Positions 46,601 to 53,142 of a stretch of 64,000 nt of DNA are shown one piece after another. Below the pieces are notes generated by a model. It was not told the origin of the DNA and searched no databases. It saw nothing but the letters and a program-made list of their open reading frames with translations. This DNA comes from Flavobacterium sp. LC2016-01 (GTDB taxonomy: Bacteria > Bacteroidota > Bacteroidia > Flavobacteriales > Flavobacteriaceae). The translations under genes were made by a program, and so were the position numbers. The stretch is taken from assembly GCF_009711135.1 (NCBI RefSeq), contig NZ_WMIC01000007.1, positions 1-64,000 on the forward strand, read 5' to 3'. Each line of letters begins with the position of its first letter. The stretch's first letter is position 1.

Positions 46601-46999
46601 CAACAATCCCGGATCAACACGACGATGTTCGATGGCCTCAAAAACCTGTTTCCCTTTATTCTTATTCACCGGAACAGCTTCTCTCAATTTTCCATTTATG
46701 TCAATTGCATATCTTGAAACTGAAACATTTTCCGGAAGCGGAAAAATAAGTTCTGCTTCCATTTGCCGTGTTCCTGAATTAAAAAAATGCATTTCGGCAG
46801 TCGTATAAGCAATATTGCCTACGACTTTTACATTGACGAAAAGTTTATTCATTCTCACTTTTTCAGCTTCTTCTCCTTTAACGGTAAGTTCAGGACTTTG
46901 TGCAAAAGTTTTTGTTCCGATAAAAAACAGAAAGAAAAGCAATACATTCAAATTCATTTGAAAAATGCTCGGCGCAGACGAAAACAATTTTAATTTCAT
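43655..46999 (-). CDS. VIT/vWA-type exported protein with TonB-linker and SusC-plug segments, TPR and DUF2135
   Basis: I start it at 46999 (1114 residues); ATGs at 47089 and 46957 are also in frame, and all lead into the signal peptide ending TKTFAQ. Order of parts: VIT domain (about residues 35-165; AEMHFFNSGTRQMEAELIFPLP), a von Willebrand-like region (about 265-400; GLIWDNSLSCKNRD), a segment nearly identical to this genome's TonB linker (about 623-695), a SusC-type plug domain (about 710-805; VLGYGTQKRREVVGAI, ILDGQFYGG, DASRIAAYGSRGANGVIIITTKK), TPR units (about 820-980) and a DUF2135 domain (about 995-1110; MNWNQMDVDLDLHV). No beta-barrel follows the plug. The usual VIT-vWA-DUF2135 protein seems to have received an insert. 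Confidence 0.85.
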   Translation of the reverse strand: MKLKLFSSAPSIFQMNLNVLLFFLFFIGTKTFAQSPELTVKGEEAEKVRMNKLFVNVKVVGNIAYTTAEMHFFNSGTRQMEAELIFPLPENVSVSRYAIDINGKLREAVPVNKNKGKQVFEAIEHRRVDPGLLEKVDGNNFKTRIYPLMPNGERTVVIGYEEELSAFDKDNLAYQLVSRFPKKLDQFEINVSVLGASTAPIVTENSGKEIIFSKWNQSFQASVKKENYQPEEKIVVKIPIQQNIPSVAMKNAGGQYYFYGNTFIEGNKIAKKTPASIGLIWDNSLSCKNRDTKKELDLLNAYFQKIKNTKVTLYFLNYTFEKQREFVISDGNWAELRTILENTKYDGGTRYSKISFENQDEFLFFSDGLSSLSENLLPKTKKPVYTITSSVSADFAFLNFSSTKTGGNFINLNQINTETALDKLTNANLKFLGIKENLTVTDLFPMEGTSVSGNFSFSGISLNPKNEITLLFGYNNEAVLERKITLDVSAQNAGDVNVEKLWAQKKIANLELQYTKNADEIELLGKKFGIVTKNTSLIVLENVRDYISYDIVPPAELREEFDRIKKQERDATLAQQKNNWESIASYFNDLNIWWKKNVQYKGQKIASKYKHKSWAQPVRAQANETIKGDPDAVLTVDEPIGTGTASVIVEDNNPHETVPAPKVDQVKFAPPVVVKTKEFTENMPKIVELKDKKVGFEEIEKETNVARSQDSIVLGYGTQKRREVVGAITESISKNKDLSQDLNFSRGYLAGDSKKPLIILDGQFYGGELTDLKSDDIDSLEVVKDASRIAAYGSRGANGVIIITTKKKSSNSELVQIKSWNPDRLYLKALAKAPKEKQYDLYLDLRKAQERNPSFYFDVAHFFYNQGDLKKALLIISNIADLGLENHQLYKTLTYTLRQWKDYDDAVFTAKQVVKWREHEPQSLRDYALTLEDAGKYQEAFNQLIKALEVDYYGEMSGQYEGVEDVVLMDINRMMIEHSGLKTGKLDKKYLSKMPVDIRIIMNWNQMDVDLDLHVIEPTGEECYYSHTSTAIGGRFSKDFTEGYGPEQYIIRNPVKGKYQIKTDYYGETELTENGPATIMVEIYTTRAGKTSKKLKTIQLGKIKENQVLAEIIW
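44913..45131 (-). other. Segment homologous to the TonB linker, in swapped order
   Basis: Residues corresponding to GDPDAVLTVDEP (45065-45130) come first and KVDQVKF...LKDKKVG (about 44916-45021) second; in TonB (about 7880-8040) the order is reversed. Over 65 aligned bases of the first block I count 12 differences, 11 of them in third codon positions and one giving V to I. Confidence 0.85.
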
Positions 47000-47189
47000 G
47001 ACACGAAAATTAAGGTTTATATTGTTATAGAGAACAAAAAATGGCAAAAGGTTGGGAAGATAATACTTATTTCCAAAAAAAATCTCCAAAGCCCTAAAGC
47101 AGTGGAGATTTAATATAAAAAAACAATCTATTTTTAAAATCGTGATATAATTAAACTAAATAACAAAGTTTATAAAAAACTAAAACTAA

Positions 47190-47215
47190 CTTATATCACT
47201 TATATAATTTAAAGA
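47190..47215. repeat. Single degenerate arm of the ACCATATAAG family
   Basis: ACTTATATCACTTATATAAT resembles the right arms at 12451 and 63066 but no left arm is nearby. It lies just after the stop codon of the DAHP synthase gene. Confidence 0.45.
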
Positions 47216-47218
47216 AAA

Positions 47219-48301
47219 TTATGCGTTGAAAATTTTCTCTTGGTGACCAATACTTTCTTGGTGAATTGCTTTAAACATTCTCAAAACAAACTCTTCAGTA
47301 AGACCTTTTTTCTCACCTTCCAAAATCATTTTCCCTAAGATTTCGTTCCAACGGTTGTTTTGAAGAATCGCAACGTTAGCATCTTTTTTCACTTGACCAA
47401 TTTCGTCAGCTACTTTCATACGTTTTCCTAATAACTCTAATAAGTTAGCATCCAAAACGTCAATGTTCGCTCTTAGTTTTTTCATTTTTTGGCTGTACTC
47501 ATCTGTAGTATCATCCGTTTTTCTGATTGTCAAATCTTTGATGATTTGTTTCAAAGCGTCTGGAGTAACTTGTTGAGCCGCATCAGACCAAGCGTTATCT
47601 GGATCGTAGTGCGTTTCGATAATCATACCGTCGTAGTTCAAATCTAAAGCCTCTTGCGTTACTTCAAAAATCATTTTACGATCTCCAGTAATGTGAGATG
47701 GATCGATGATTAAAGGTAAGTCAGGGAATTTATTTTGCAATTCGATAGCAATCTGCCATTCTGGAATGTTTCTGTATTTTGTTTTCTCGTAAGTAGAGAA
47801 ACCTCTGTGGATAACTCCTAATTTCTCGATTCCAGCCATGTGTAAACGCTCAACACCACCTAACCATAAAGCTAAATCTGGGTTTACAGGGTTTTTAACC
47901 AAAACGATTTTATCAGTTCCTTTCAAAGTATCAGCAATTTCCTGAACTGCGAAAGGGTTTGCAGTTGTACGAGCACCAACCCATAAAACGTCGATATCAT
48001 GTTCTAAAGCCAGTTTACAGTGAGCCGCAGTCGCAACTTCAGTTCCCATTAATAAACCAGTTTCAGCTTTTGCTTTTTGTAACCATTTTAATCCAATTTC
48101 TCCAACACCTTCAAATCCTCCTGGACGTGTTCTTGGTTTCCAGATTCCAGCTCTGAAAACACTTACTTTTGAATCTTTCAATTCGTGAGCAATTTTCAAT
48201 ACTTGATCTTCAGTTTCTGCACTACATGGTCCAGCTATCACAAGTGGGTGATTTAAATTGAAATCTTCTAACCACTTTCTCATTTCTTTCTTATTTTCCA
48301 T
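47219..48301 (-). CDS. Bifunctional DAHP synthase / chorismate mutase
   Basis: This 360-residue protein catalyses the first shikimate-pathway step and the chorismate-to-prephenate rearrangement. Residues 1-260 are a type I-beta DAHP synthase (VIAGPCSAETEDQVLKIA near 21, FRAGIWKPRTRPGGFEGVGE near 50, LVKNPVNPDLALWLGG, IDPSHITGDRKM and ETHYDPDNAWSDAAQQV). The last 95 residues are an AroQ-type chorismate mutase (LRANIDVLDANLLELLGKRMKVADEIG). The fusion of mutase to the C-terminus of DAHP synthase is typical of Bacteroidota and provides feedback control by prephenate in studied cases. It is the last gene of the Phe/Tyr operon, 12 bp after tyrA. Confidence 0.93.
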   Translation of the reverse strand: MENKKEMRKWLEDFNLNHPLVIAGPCSAETEDQVLKIAHELKDSKVSVFRAGIWKPRTRPGGFEGVGEIGLKWLQKAKAETGLLMGTEVATAAHCKLALEHDIDVLWVGARTTANPFAVQEIADTLKGTDKIVLVKNPVNPDLALWLGGVERLHMAGIEKLGVIHRGFSTYEKTKYRNIPEWQIAIELQNKFPDLPLIIDPSHITGDRKMIFEVTQEALDLNYDGMIIETHYDPDNAWSDAAQQVTPDALKQIIKDLTIRKTDDTTDEYSQKMKKLRANIDVLDANLLELLGKRMKVADEIGQVKKDANVAILQNNRWNEILGKMILEGEKKGLTEEFVLRMFKAIHQESIGHQEKIFNA

Positions 48302-48313
48302 CTTTATTCTAAT

Positions 48314-49174
48314 TTACTTTTTAGTTGTTGTTAATCCGTTTAGTATTTCTTTTATCTTATTTGTGCTTTCCATTTCTTCAAAAATGGCATTGTAATTCTC
48401 CTCTTTCAGCAAATCCCTAAACCGACTGAGATTTGAAATATATTCTTCTAATGTTTCCAGAACGTGCTCTTTATTCTGCTTAAAAATCGGTGTCCACATC
48501 GCCGGCGAACTTTTTGCTAAACGAACCGTGCTTTCAAATCCACTTCCCGCCATATCAAAAATATCCTGTTCGTCTTTTTCCTTATTCATTACCGTTTTCC
48601 CGAGCATAAACGAACTGATGTGCGACAAATGCGAAACATAAGCAATGTGTTTGTCGTGCGAAGTCGGATCCATATATCGAATCCTCATTCCGATTTCGCT
48701 GAAAAGCTTTAATGCCTTTTCCTGCAATTTAAAAGTGGTTTTTTCCACTTCGCAAATAATGTTTGTCTTTCCTTTAAACAAACCTCTTATCGCCGCCGAA
48801 GGTCCTGAAAACTCCGTTCCTGCTATCGGATGCGTGGCAATAAAATTTCTTCTTTTTGGATGATTGGCAACGGCATCACAAATTGGTTTCTTCGTTGATC
48901 CCACTTCAAAAACAATCGTTTTATCTCCAACCGAATCCAGCACTTTAGGCAAAACCGTCAGCGCCACATCCACCGGAACCGAAACGATTACAAAATCGGC
49001 TTCAGCCAAATCTTCAAAACTTCCCGCTTCGTCGATAACTCCAAGATCAATGGCTTCCTGCAAGTGCTTTTCGTTGCTGTCAATTCCAAAAATCGTCGAA
49101 TCCGGATGTTGGTCTTTGATGTCCAGCACCATCGAACCGCCTATTAATCCTATTCCTATTACGTATACTTTCAT
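48314..49174 (-). CDS. tyrA: Prephenate dehydrogenase
   Basis: The protein has 286 residues from the ATG at 49174, directly before the NAD-binding motif VYVIGIGLIGGSMVLDI. An in-frame ATG at 49237 would add 21 residues encoded by the structured repeat element at 49189-49267 and is rejected. Family motifs are THPIAGTEFSGPSAAIRGLFKGK near 115 and SHDKHIAYVSHLSHISSF near 190, with the catalytic histidines. It oxidises prephenate to 4-hydroxyphenylpyruvate for tyrosine. It lies between the aminotransferase and DAHP synthase genes of the operon. No ACT domain is attached. Confidence 0.93.
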   Translation of the reverse strand: MKVYVIGIGLIGGSMVLDIKDQHPDSTIFGIDSNEKHLQEAIDLGVIDEAGSFEDLAEADFVIVSVPVDVALTVLPKVLDSVGDKTIVFEVGSTKKPICDAVANHPKRRNFIATHPIAGTEFSGPSAAIRGLFKGKTNIICEVEKTTFKLQEKALKLFSEIGMRIRYMDPTSHDKHIAYVSHLSHISSFMLGKTVMNKEKDEQDIFDMAGSGFESTVRLAKSSPAMWTPIFKQNKEHVLETLEEYISNLSRFRDLLKEENYNAIFEEMESTNKIKEILNGLTTTKK

Positions 49175-49188
49175 ATTTCTTTTTATTA

Positions 49189-49267
49189 GAAGCTGTTTCC
49201 TGCTATCCGCTGTATCTTTTATGGCGAACCCCGCCATAAAAGGATGCCGCTTCTATCAGGGCTAGGG
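49189..49267 (-). repeat. Structured dispersed element, copy 3 (Flavo-1-like)
   Basis: On the minus strand CCCTGATAGAAGCGGCATCC and CAGCGGATAGCAGGAAA enclose the hairpin ATGGCGGGGTTCGCCAT. The bases CCTG and CAGG at the two GATAG motifs pair, where copy 1 has CCCG and CGGG. It separates the aminotransferase gene from tyrA within the Phe/Tyr operon. Confidence 0.65.
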
Positions 49268-49299
49268 CTTCTCGTTTTTTCAAGACCTTTATTCTTTTC

Positions 49300-49367
49300 T
49301 GTCACTCTGAGCGGAGTCGAAGGGCGCTCCAATTGGAACTTGGGCTTCGACTTCGCTCAGCCTGACA
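49300..49367. repeat. Inverted repeat of the GTCACTCTGAGCGGAGTCGAAG family
   Basis: Arms at 49300-49322 and 49345-49367 agree at 20 of 23 positions; the centre has the small palindrome TCCAATTGGA. A related single copy (50599-50625) lies between pheA and the aminotransferase gene. Confidence 0.65.
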
Positions 49368-49418
49368 AACTATGTCTAAAAATCTAAAATCTTGATTCTT
49401 TACTCTTGATTCTTGCTT

Positions 49419-50564
49419 CTAAAATCTATCAATCGCTTCTTGTACTTTTTCTTCTTTCACACACAATGAGAATCGGATATATCCTTCGCCGTTGCTTCCA
49501 AAAATGGTTCCCGGCGTGATGAAAATATGTTTCTCATATAATATTTCGTCAATAAACTTCTCTGCTGATTCGATTCCTTCCGGAAGTTTTGCCCAGACAA
49601 AAAGCCCGACTCCTTCTTTATATACTTTACAGCCTAGTTTTTCTGCCAATTTTTCTGTTAATTCTCTTCGGCGTCTGTAAATTTTGTTTTGATCTTCGAA
49701 CCAAGATTTATCACAATTTAAAGCGGCAACTGCACCTTTCTGAATTCCGTAAAACATCCCACTGTCCATGTTGCTTTTTACTTTTAGAACCGCATCGATA
49801 ATTTCAGGATTTCCTAAAACCATTCCGACTCTCCAGCCGGCCATGTTGAACGTTTTACTTAACGAATTCAATTCCAAAGCCACATCCTTCGCACCTTCAA
49901 TCTGCAATAAACTCATCGGATTATCATTCAAAACAAAACTATACGGATTGTCGTTGATCAATAATATATTGTGTTTTTTAGCAAAAGCAACCAATTTTTC
50001 AAATAACGCTAAACTTCCTCTCGCTCCTGTCGGCATGTGCGGATATCCCAGCCACATAATTTTTACTTTCTCCAGCTCTAATTTTTCTAAAGCTTCAAAA
50101 TCTGGTTCCCAGCCATTTTCTTCTTTCAAATCATAATAAACTGGAACTGCTTGAACCAAATTGGTTACCGAAGTATAAGTCGGGTAACCTGGATTCGGAA
50201 TTAAAACATGATCGCCTTCATTTAAAAAAGCCAGCGAAATGTGCATAATTCCTTCTTTAGAACCCATCAATGGTAAAATCTCATTATTCGGATTCACTTC
50301 AACACCAAATTGATTCTGATAAAAATCGGCCATCCCTTTTCTCAATTCCGGTAATCCCTGATAACTTTGATAACCATGCCCGTTTTCGTCTTGAATTGCT
50401 GCAGCGACTGCTTCAATTACTGCTTTTGACGGACTCAAATCAGGGCTTCCGATTCCCATATTGATGATCGATTTTCCTTCAGACATCAGTTGACGAACTT
50501 CTCTCAATTTTGAGGAGAAGTAGTATTCTTCAACTGTATCTAATCTTTTTGCTGTTGTAATCAT
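49419..50564 (-). CDS. PLP-dependent aminotransferase (class I/II), Phe/Tyr operon
   Basis: This 381-residue fold-type I enzyme has INMGIGSPDLSPSKAVIEAV near residue 38, GLPELRKGMADFY near 85, YPTYTS near 130, the PLP-binding segment LNSLSKTFNMAGWRVG near 235, whose Lys forms the Schiff base, and the C-terminal Arg in GYIRFSLC. Between pheA and tyrA it is the natural candidate to transaminate phenylpyruvate and 4-hydroxyphenylpyruvate, though the sequence is also close to aspartate/LL-diaminopimelate-type enzymes. Function in Phe/Tyr synthesis is inferred from context. Confidence 0.88.
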   Translation of the reverse strand: MITTAKRLDTVEEYYFSSKLREVRQLMSEGKSIINMGIGSPDLSPSKAVIEAVAAAIQDENGHGYQSYQGLPELRKGMADFYQNQFGVEVNPNNEILPLMGSKEGIMHISLAFLNEGDHVLIPNPGYPTYTSVTNLVQAVPVYYDLKEENGWEPDFEALEKLELEKVKIMWLGYPHMPTGARGSLALFEKLVAFAKKHNILLINDNPYSFVLNDNPMSLLQIEGAKDVALELNSLSKTFNMAGWRVGMVLGNPEIIDAVLKVKSNMDSGMFYGIQKGAVAALNCDKSWFEDQNKIYRRRRELTEKLAEKLGCKVYKEGVGLFVWAKLPEGIESAEKFIDEILYEKHIFITPGTIFGSNGEGYIRFSLCVKEEKVQEAIDRF

Positions 50565-50598
50565 TTTTTTAATATTTCTCTTTTAGAGTTTTATTTTC

Positions 50599-50625
50599 TT
50601 GTCCTTCTGAGCGAAGTCGAAGGAC
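50599..50625. repeat. REP-like hairpin between aminotransferase and pheA genes
   Basis: TTGTCCTTCTGAGCGAAGTC belongs to the GTCATTCTGA repeat family, and GTCCTTC (50601-50607) pairs with GAAGGAC (50619-50625). It lies within the Phe/Tyr operon. Confidence 0.55.
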
Positions 50626-50649
50626 TTTTTAACTTCTAACTTTTAACTT

Positions 50650-51486
50650 CTAACCTATATAAGGTTTTGTATTTTTATATTCCCCTAACACTTTAAAATA
50701 CTCCGCCATGATGTTTAATAACGTTTTGGCTTTTGCAAAATCTTCGTATTTTTCAAATGTCACATCTACGAAAAATGAATATTTCCAAGGTGTTTCAATT
50801 TTTGGAAGCGACTGAATTTTTGTCAAATTCAGCTTGCAGTCGCTCATTACATTCAAAACCGCTGCTAAACTTCCTCTTTTGTGATCCAATTCAAATTTGA
50901 TTGACGCTCTGTTGATTTCGTTTTCCGGCAAAAATGAATTTTGCTTTTTGATAATCACAAAACGAGTCATATTATTTTTGATCGTTTGAATTTCTGGCGC
51001 GATGATTTCTAAATCATACATTTCAGAAGCCGTTTTACTTGCAATTGCCGCAATTCCGGTTAATTGTTTTTCCTGAATTCTTCTGGCTGTTTCGGCTGTA
51101 TCTTTATCCTCAACCAATTTGATATTTGGATATTGTTTTAAGAAATCCATGCATTGCAAAATGGCCATTGGGTGCGAATGAACTTCTTTTATATCTTCAA
51201 TTTTCTGACCTTTCAAAGCCATTAAATTTTGGTGAATGCTTAAATAATGCTCTCCAATAATGTGTAAATTATTCTTGTCAATCAAAGCATAATTCGGAAT
51301 AATTGGACCTGCAATTGAATTTTCGATCGCCATAACCGCCTGATCCGATTTTCCTGAAAGAAGGCTGTCGATCAATTCTTCAAAAGACAAACATTCATCA
51401 ATTTCCACGTTTTCAGCGAAATACTCATTCACAACCTGATGATGAAAAGAACCTTTTATACCTTGTATTGCAATTTTCGTTGTCAT
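50650..51486 (-). CDS. pheA: Prephenate dehydratase with ACT domain
   Basis: This 278-residue enzyme makes phenylpyruvate from prephenate. The catalytic domain has IQGIKGSFHHQVVNEYF at the start, AVMAIENSIAGPIIPNYALI near 55 and the TRFVIIKKQ segment near 170 (the Thr-Arg-Phe motif of the active site). An ACT domain follows (KFELDHKRGSLAAVLNVMSDCKLNLTKIQSLPK, in part), which usually binds Phe for feedback inhibition. No chorismate mutase domain is attached; that activity is fused to the DAHP synthase at 47219. It is the first structural gene of the operon and lies 6 bp after the T-run of the attenuator. Confidence 0.93.
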   Translation of the reverse strand: MTTKIAIQGIKGSFHHQVVNEYFAENVEIDECLSFEELIDSLLSGKSDQAVMAIENSIAGPIIPNYALIDKNNLHIIGEHYLSIHQNLMALKGQKIEDIKEVHSHPMAILQCMDFLKQYPNIKLVEDKDTAETARRIQEKQLTGIAAIASKTASEMYDLEIIAPEIQTIKNNMTRFVIIKKQNSFLPENEINRASIKFELDHKRGSLAAVLNVMSDCKLNLTKIQSLPKIETPWKYSFFVDVTFEKYEDFAKAKTLLNIMAEYFKVLGEYKNTKPYIG

Positions 51487-51492
51487 ATATTC

Positions 51493-51521
51493 AAAAAAAA
51501 ATCCTGATTTGCATCAGGATT
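51493..51521 (-). terminator. Attenuator terminator upstream of pheA
   Basis: On the minus strand AATCCTGAT, a 4-nt loop and ATCAGGATT form a 9-bp stem, immediately followed by eight T. It lies after the leader peptide gene and 6 nt before the pheA start, so it can end the transcript before the operon. Its 5' arm can instead pair with 51567-51574 inside the leader. Confidence 0.85.
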
Positions 51522-51551
51522 GTATATTAGTTTTATTTGTCTTTATATTTT

Positions 51552-51632
51552 TCAAATAACCATAGCACAATCCTCACTTCTACTAAAGAAGAAATAAAAA
51601 GAGTTGCTAAAATAAAAACGGTTAGATGCCAT
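51552..51632 (-). CDS. Phe/Tyr leader peptide of the pheA operon (26 aa)
   Basis: A 26-codon reading frame starts at 51632 with ATG after an A-rich stretch and ends in TGA. It contains RFYFSNSFYFFF at residues 5-16, that is six Phe and two Tyr codons in 12. The ORF is followed by the terminator at 51493-51521. AGGATTGT at 51567-51574, within the last third of the frame, is complementary to ACAATCCT at 51516-51523, which includes the terminator's 5' arm, and would form an antiterminator when the ribosome stalls at the Phe/Tyr codons. All elements of classic leader-peptide attenuation are thus present. Function follows by analogy with enterobacterial pheL. Confidence 0.82.
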   Translation of the reverse strand: MASNRFYFSNSFYFFFSRSEDCAMVI

Positions 51633-51661
51633 TTCGTTTGTGTTATTGTTTAAATTCTCTG

Positions 51662-51692
51662 CGAATGTATAAATTATTTTTAGCGCACCAAA
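51662..51692 (-). promoter_or_regulatory. Promoter of the Phe/Tyr operon
   Basis: On the minus strand TTTG (51689-51692), 19 nt and TACATTCG (51662-51669; one mismatch from TAnnTTTG). Transcription would start near 51656, leaving about 24 nt before the leader peptide start codon. Confidence 0.5.
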
Positions 51693-51796
51693 AAAATTAT
51701 TGCATTTTATGAAACAAAAAGGGATTTCTTAACAAATTTAGCAGGTTTTGTATGATAATATAAAAATATAGGCTTAAAATGAGAATATTAAAATGA

Positions 51797-51832
51797 GGTT
51801 CTAAGGTTCTGAGTTGCTAAGATGCTAAGTTT
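51797..51832. repeat. 8-bp-period CTAAG repeat
   Basis: Words GGTTCTAAGGTTCTGAGTTG and GCTAAGATGCTAAG repeat with a period of 8 bp, as at 19792 and 54594. This and the GCCACGAATTC element at 51839 are all I recognise between the phe promoter and the DUF1501 gene. Confidence 0.55.
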
Positions 51833-51838
51833 TTTTTC

Positions 51839-51953
51839 GCCACGAATTCACGAATTAGCGCAAATCATTGTGGTTATTTAATTCGAATTACACAGATTTT
51901 AAAATAAAAATTCGTGAATTACTTCGCCTGTTCGCTATCGCTCGAGTCGTGGC
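51839..51953. repeat. GCCACGAATTCACGAATT inverted repeat
   Basis: GCCACGAATTCACGAATT (51839-51856) is mirrored by AATTCGTGAATT (51909-51920) and CGTGGC (51948-51953); the right arm is interrupted by 27 bp containing CGCTATCGCTCG. It lies 11 bp from the DUF1501 stop codon. Confidence 0.5.
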
Positions 51954-51963
51954 TATCTTTCAA

Positions 51964-53130
51964 TCAAAACAATCCAGAAACCGGTTTATTCGAAATCCCA
52001 ATTTTTGAATAATCAAAATTCAATTTTTCTTTTAATAAAGATGCATAAACACTTCTAAAATCGGTTTGATATTTTAAATCACCATTATCTAAGTCGGCTA
52101 AATTTGGATTGTTCCCTAAAATTGTTCCTTTATTATTTCCTCCAATAATAAACATTGGCGCTGCAGTTCCATGATCTGTTCCATTTCCGTTGTCTTTTAC
52201 TCGTCTTCCAAATTCAGAAAAAACTACAATTGTAACATTCTGCAATAATTGCGCTTGTTTTAAATCTTGATAAAAACTGTATAAAGCATCATTCAAATCG
52301 GCTAATTTTTTCTCGTGTATGGCAAGTTGATTATCATGCGTATCAAATCCGCCGAGCGAAGTATAATAAACTTTCGAATTCAGATTTCCTTTTATCAATC
52401 TTCCTATCCATTCCAGATTTTTGGATAACTCCGTTTTTGGATAAGTGATTTCGGATTTTGATTTTGCCAAAGCTTTCTGAATTTCATCTGAACCTTCAGT
52501 AACCGAATTAGCAATTTTTCGAACAAAGTCTAAATGCGGATTATCAGACAACGTTATATTTTCTTCTTTATCTGATTTTACTTTAAATCGGTTTGGATCT
52601 TTTACGGTTATAAAATTAGGTTCAACACCTTTTAAAGCGAGATTATCAATGGAATCTAAATTTATTCCGGCCGTCGCCTGATGTCCGTTGCACTGAAGAT
52701 CTAAATATCTTCCGAGCCAGCCTTCATTTATATATTTATTAGAATCTGTTGCGGTTTGCCAAATTTCCTGACTTCTAAAATGGGAACGAATTGGTTCTGG
52801 ATAACCTACATTCTGAATTACCGTCAAATCTCCGTTTTGTTGCATTTGGGCAAAATCTTTCAACGAAGGATGAAAAGCCATTCCTTTATTTTTACTGATT
52901 ACCAAATCTTTATTCAAAGCAATTTTGGTTCTATAATTATAATATAAAGGATCATCAAACGGAATAAAAGTATTTAATCCGTCATTTCCGCCGTTCAATT
53001 GCACAAAAACAACACATTGTTCACCGATTATTAAATTATTCTGCGAACCAAAAGCGTGTAAAAAATCAGGAAGAACAAGCATTCCGCCAGTAAAAGTTCC
53101 TGTCAATGTTAGAAAATCTCTTCTGTTCAT
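51964..53130 (-). CDS. DUF1501 domain-containing protein
   Basis: The 388-residue protein starts with a twin-arginine-like signal, MNRRDFLTLTGTFTGGMLVL, in agreement with Tat export known for this family. The body belongs to the DUF1501 branch of the alkaline-phosphatase/sulfatase superfamily, with VFVQLNGGNDGLNTFIPFDDPLYYNYR near 40, SHFRSQEIWQTA near 112, GGFDTHDNQLAIH near 270 and the metal-site-like VFSEFGRRVKDNGNGTDHGTAAPMFIIGG near 315. Substrate unknown. It is 12 bp after its usual partner, the DUF1800 gene, and both are probably translated from one mRNA. Confidence 0.9.
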   Translation of the reverse strand: MNRRDFLTLTGTFTGGMLVLPDFLHAFGSQNNLIIGEQCVVFVQLNGGNDGLNTFIPFDDPLYYNYRTKIALNKDLVISKNKGMAFHPSLKDFAQMQQNGDLTVIQNVGYPEPIRSHFRSQEIWQTATDSNKYINEGWLGRYLDLQCNGHQATAGINLDSIDNLALKGVEPNFITVKDPNRFKVKSDKEENITLSDNPHLDFVRKIANSVTEGSDEIQKALAKSKSEITYPKTELSKNLEWIGRLIKGNLNSKVYYTSLGGFDTHDNQLAIHEKKLADLNDALYSFYQDLKQAQLLQNVTIVVFSEFGRRVKDNGNGTDHGTAAPMFIIGGNNKGTILGNNPNLADLDNGDLKYQTDFRSVYASLLKEKLNFDYSKIGISNKPVSGLF

Positions 53131-53142
53131 GATTACTGCTTT

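Noticed and set aside
47000..47089. Start of the VIT protein at 47089
   Set aside because: The first 30 residues would precede an otherwise normal exported N-terminus; the ATGs at 46999 and 46957 fit better. Which of these two is used cannot be settled here.
49174..49237. N-terminal extension of TyrA from the ATG at 49237
   Set aside because: The 21 extra codons are the hairpin and 3' arm of the structured repeat element; the NAD-binding motif begins directly after the ATG at 49174.
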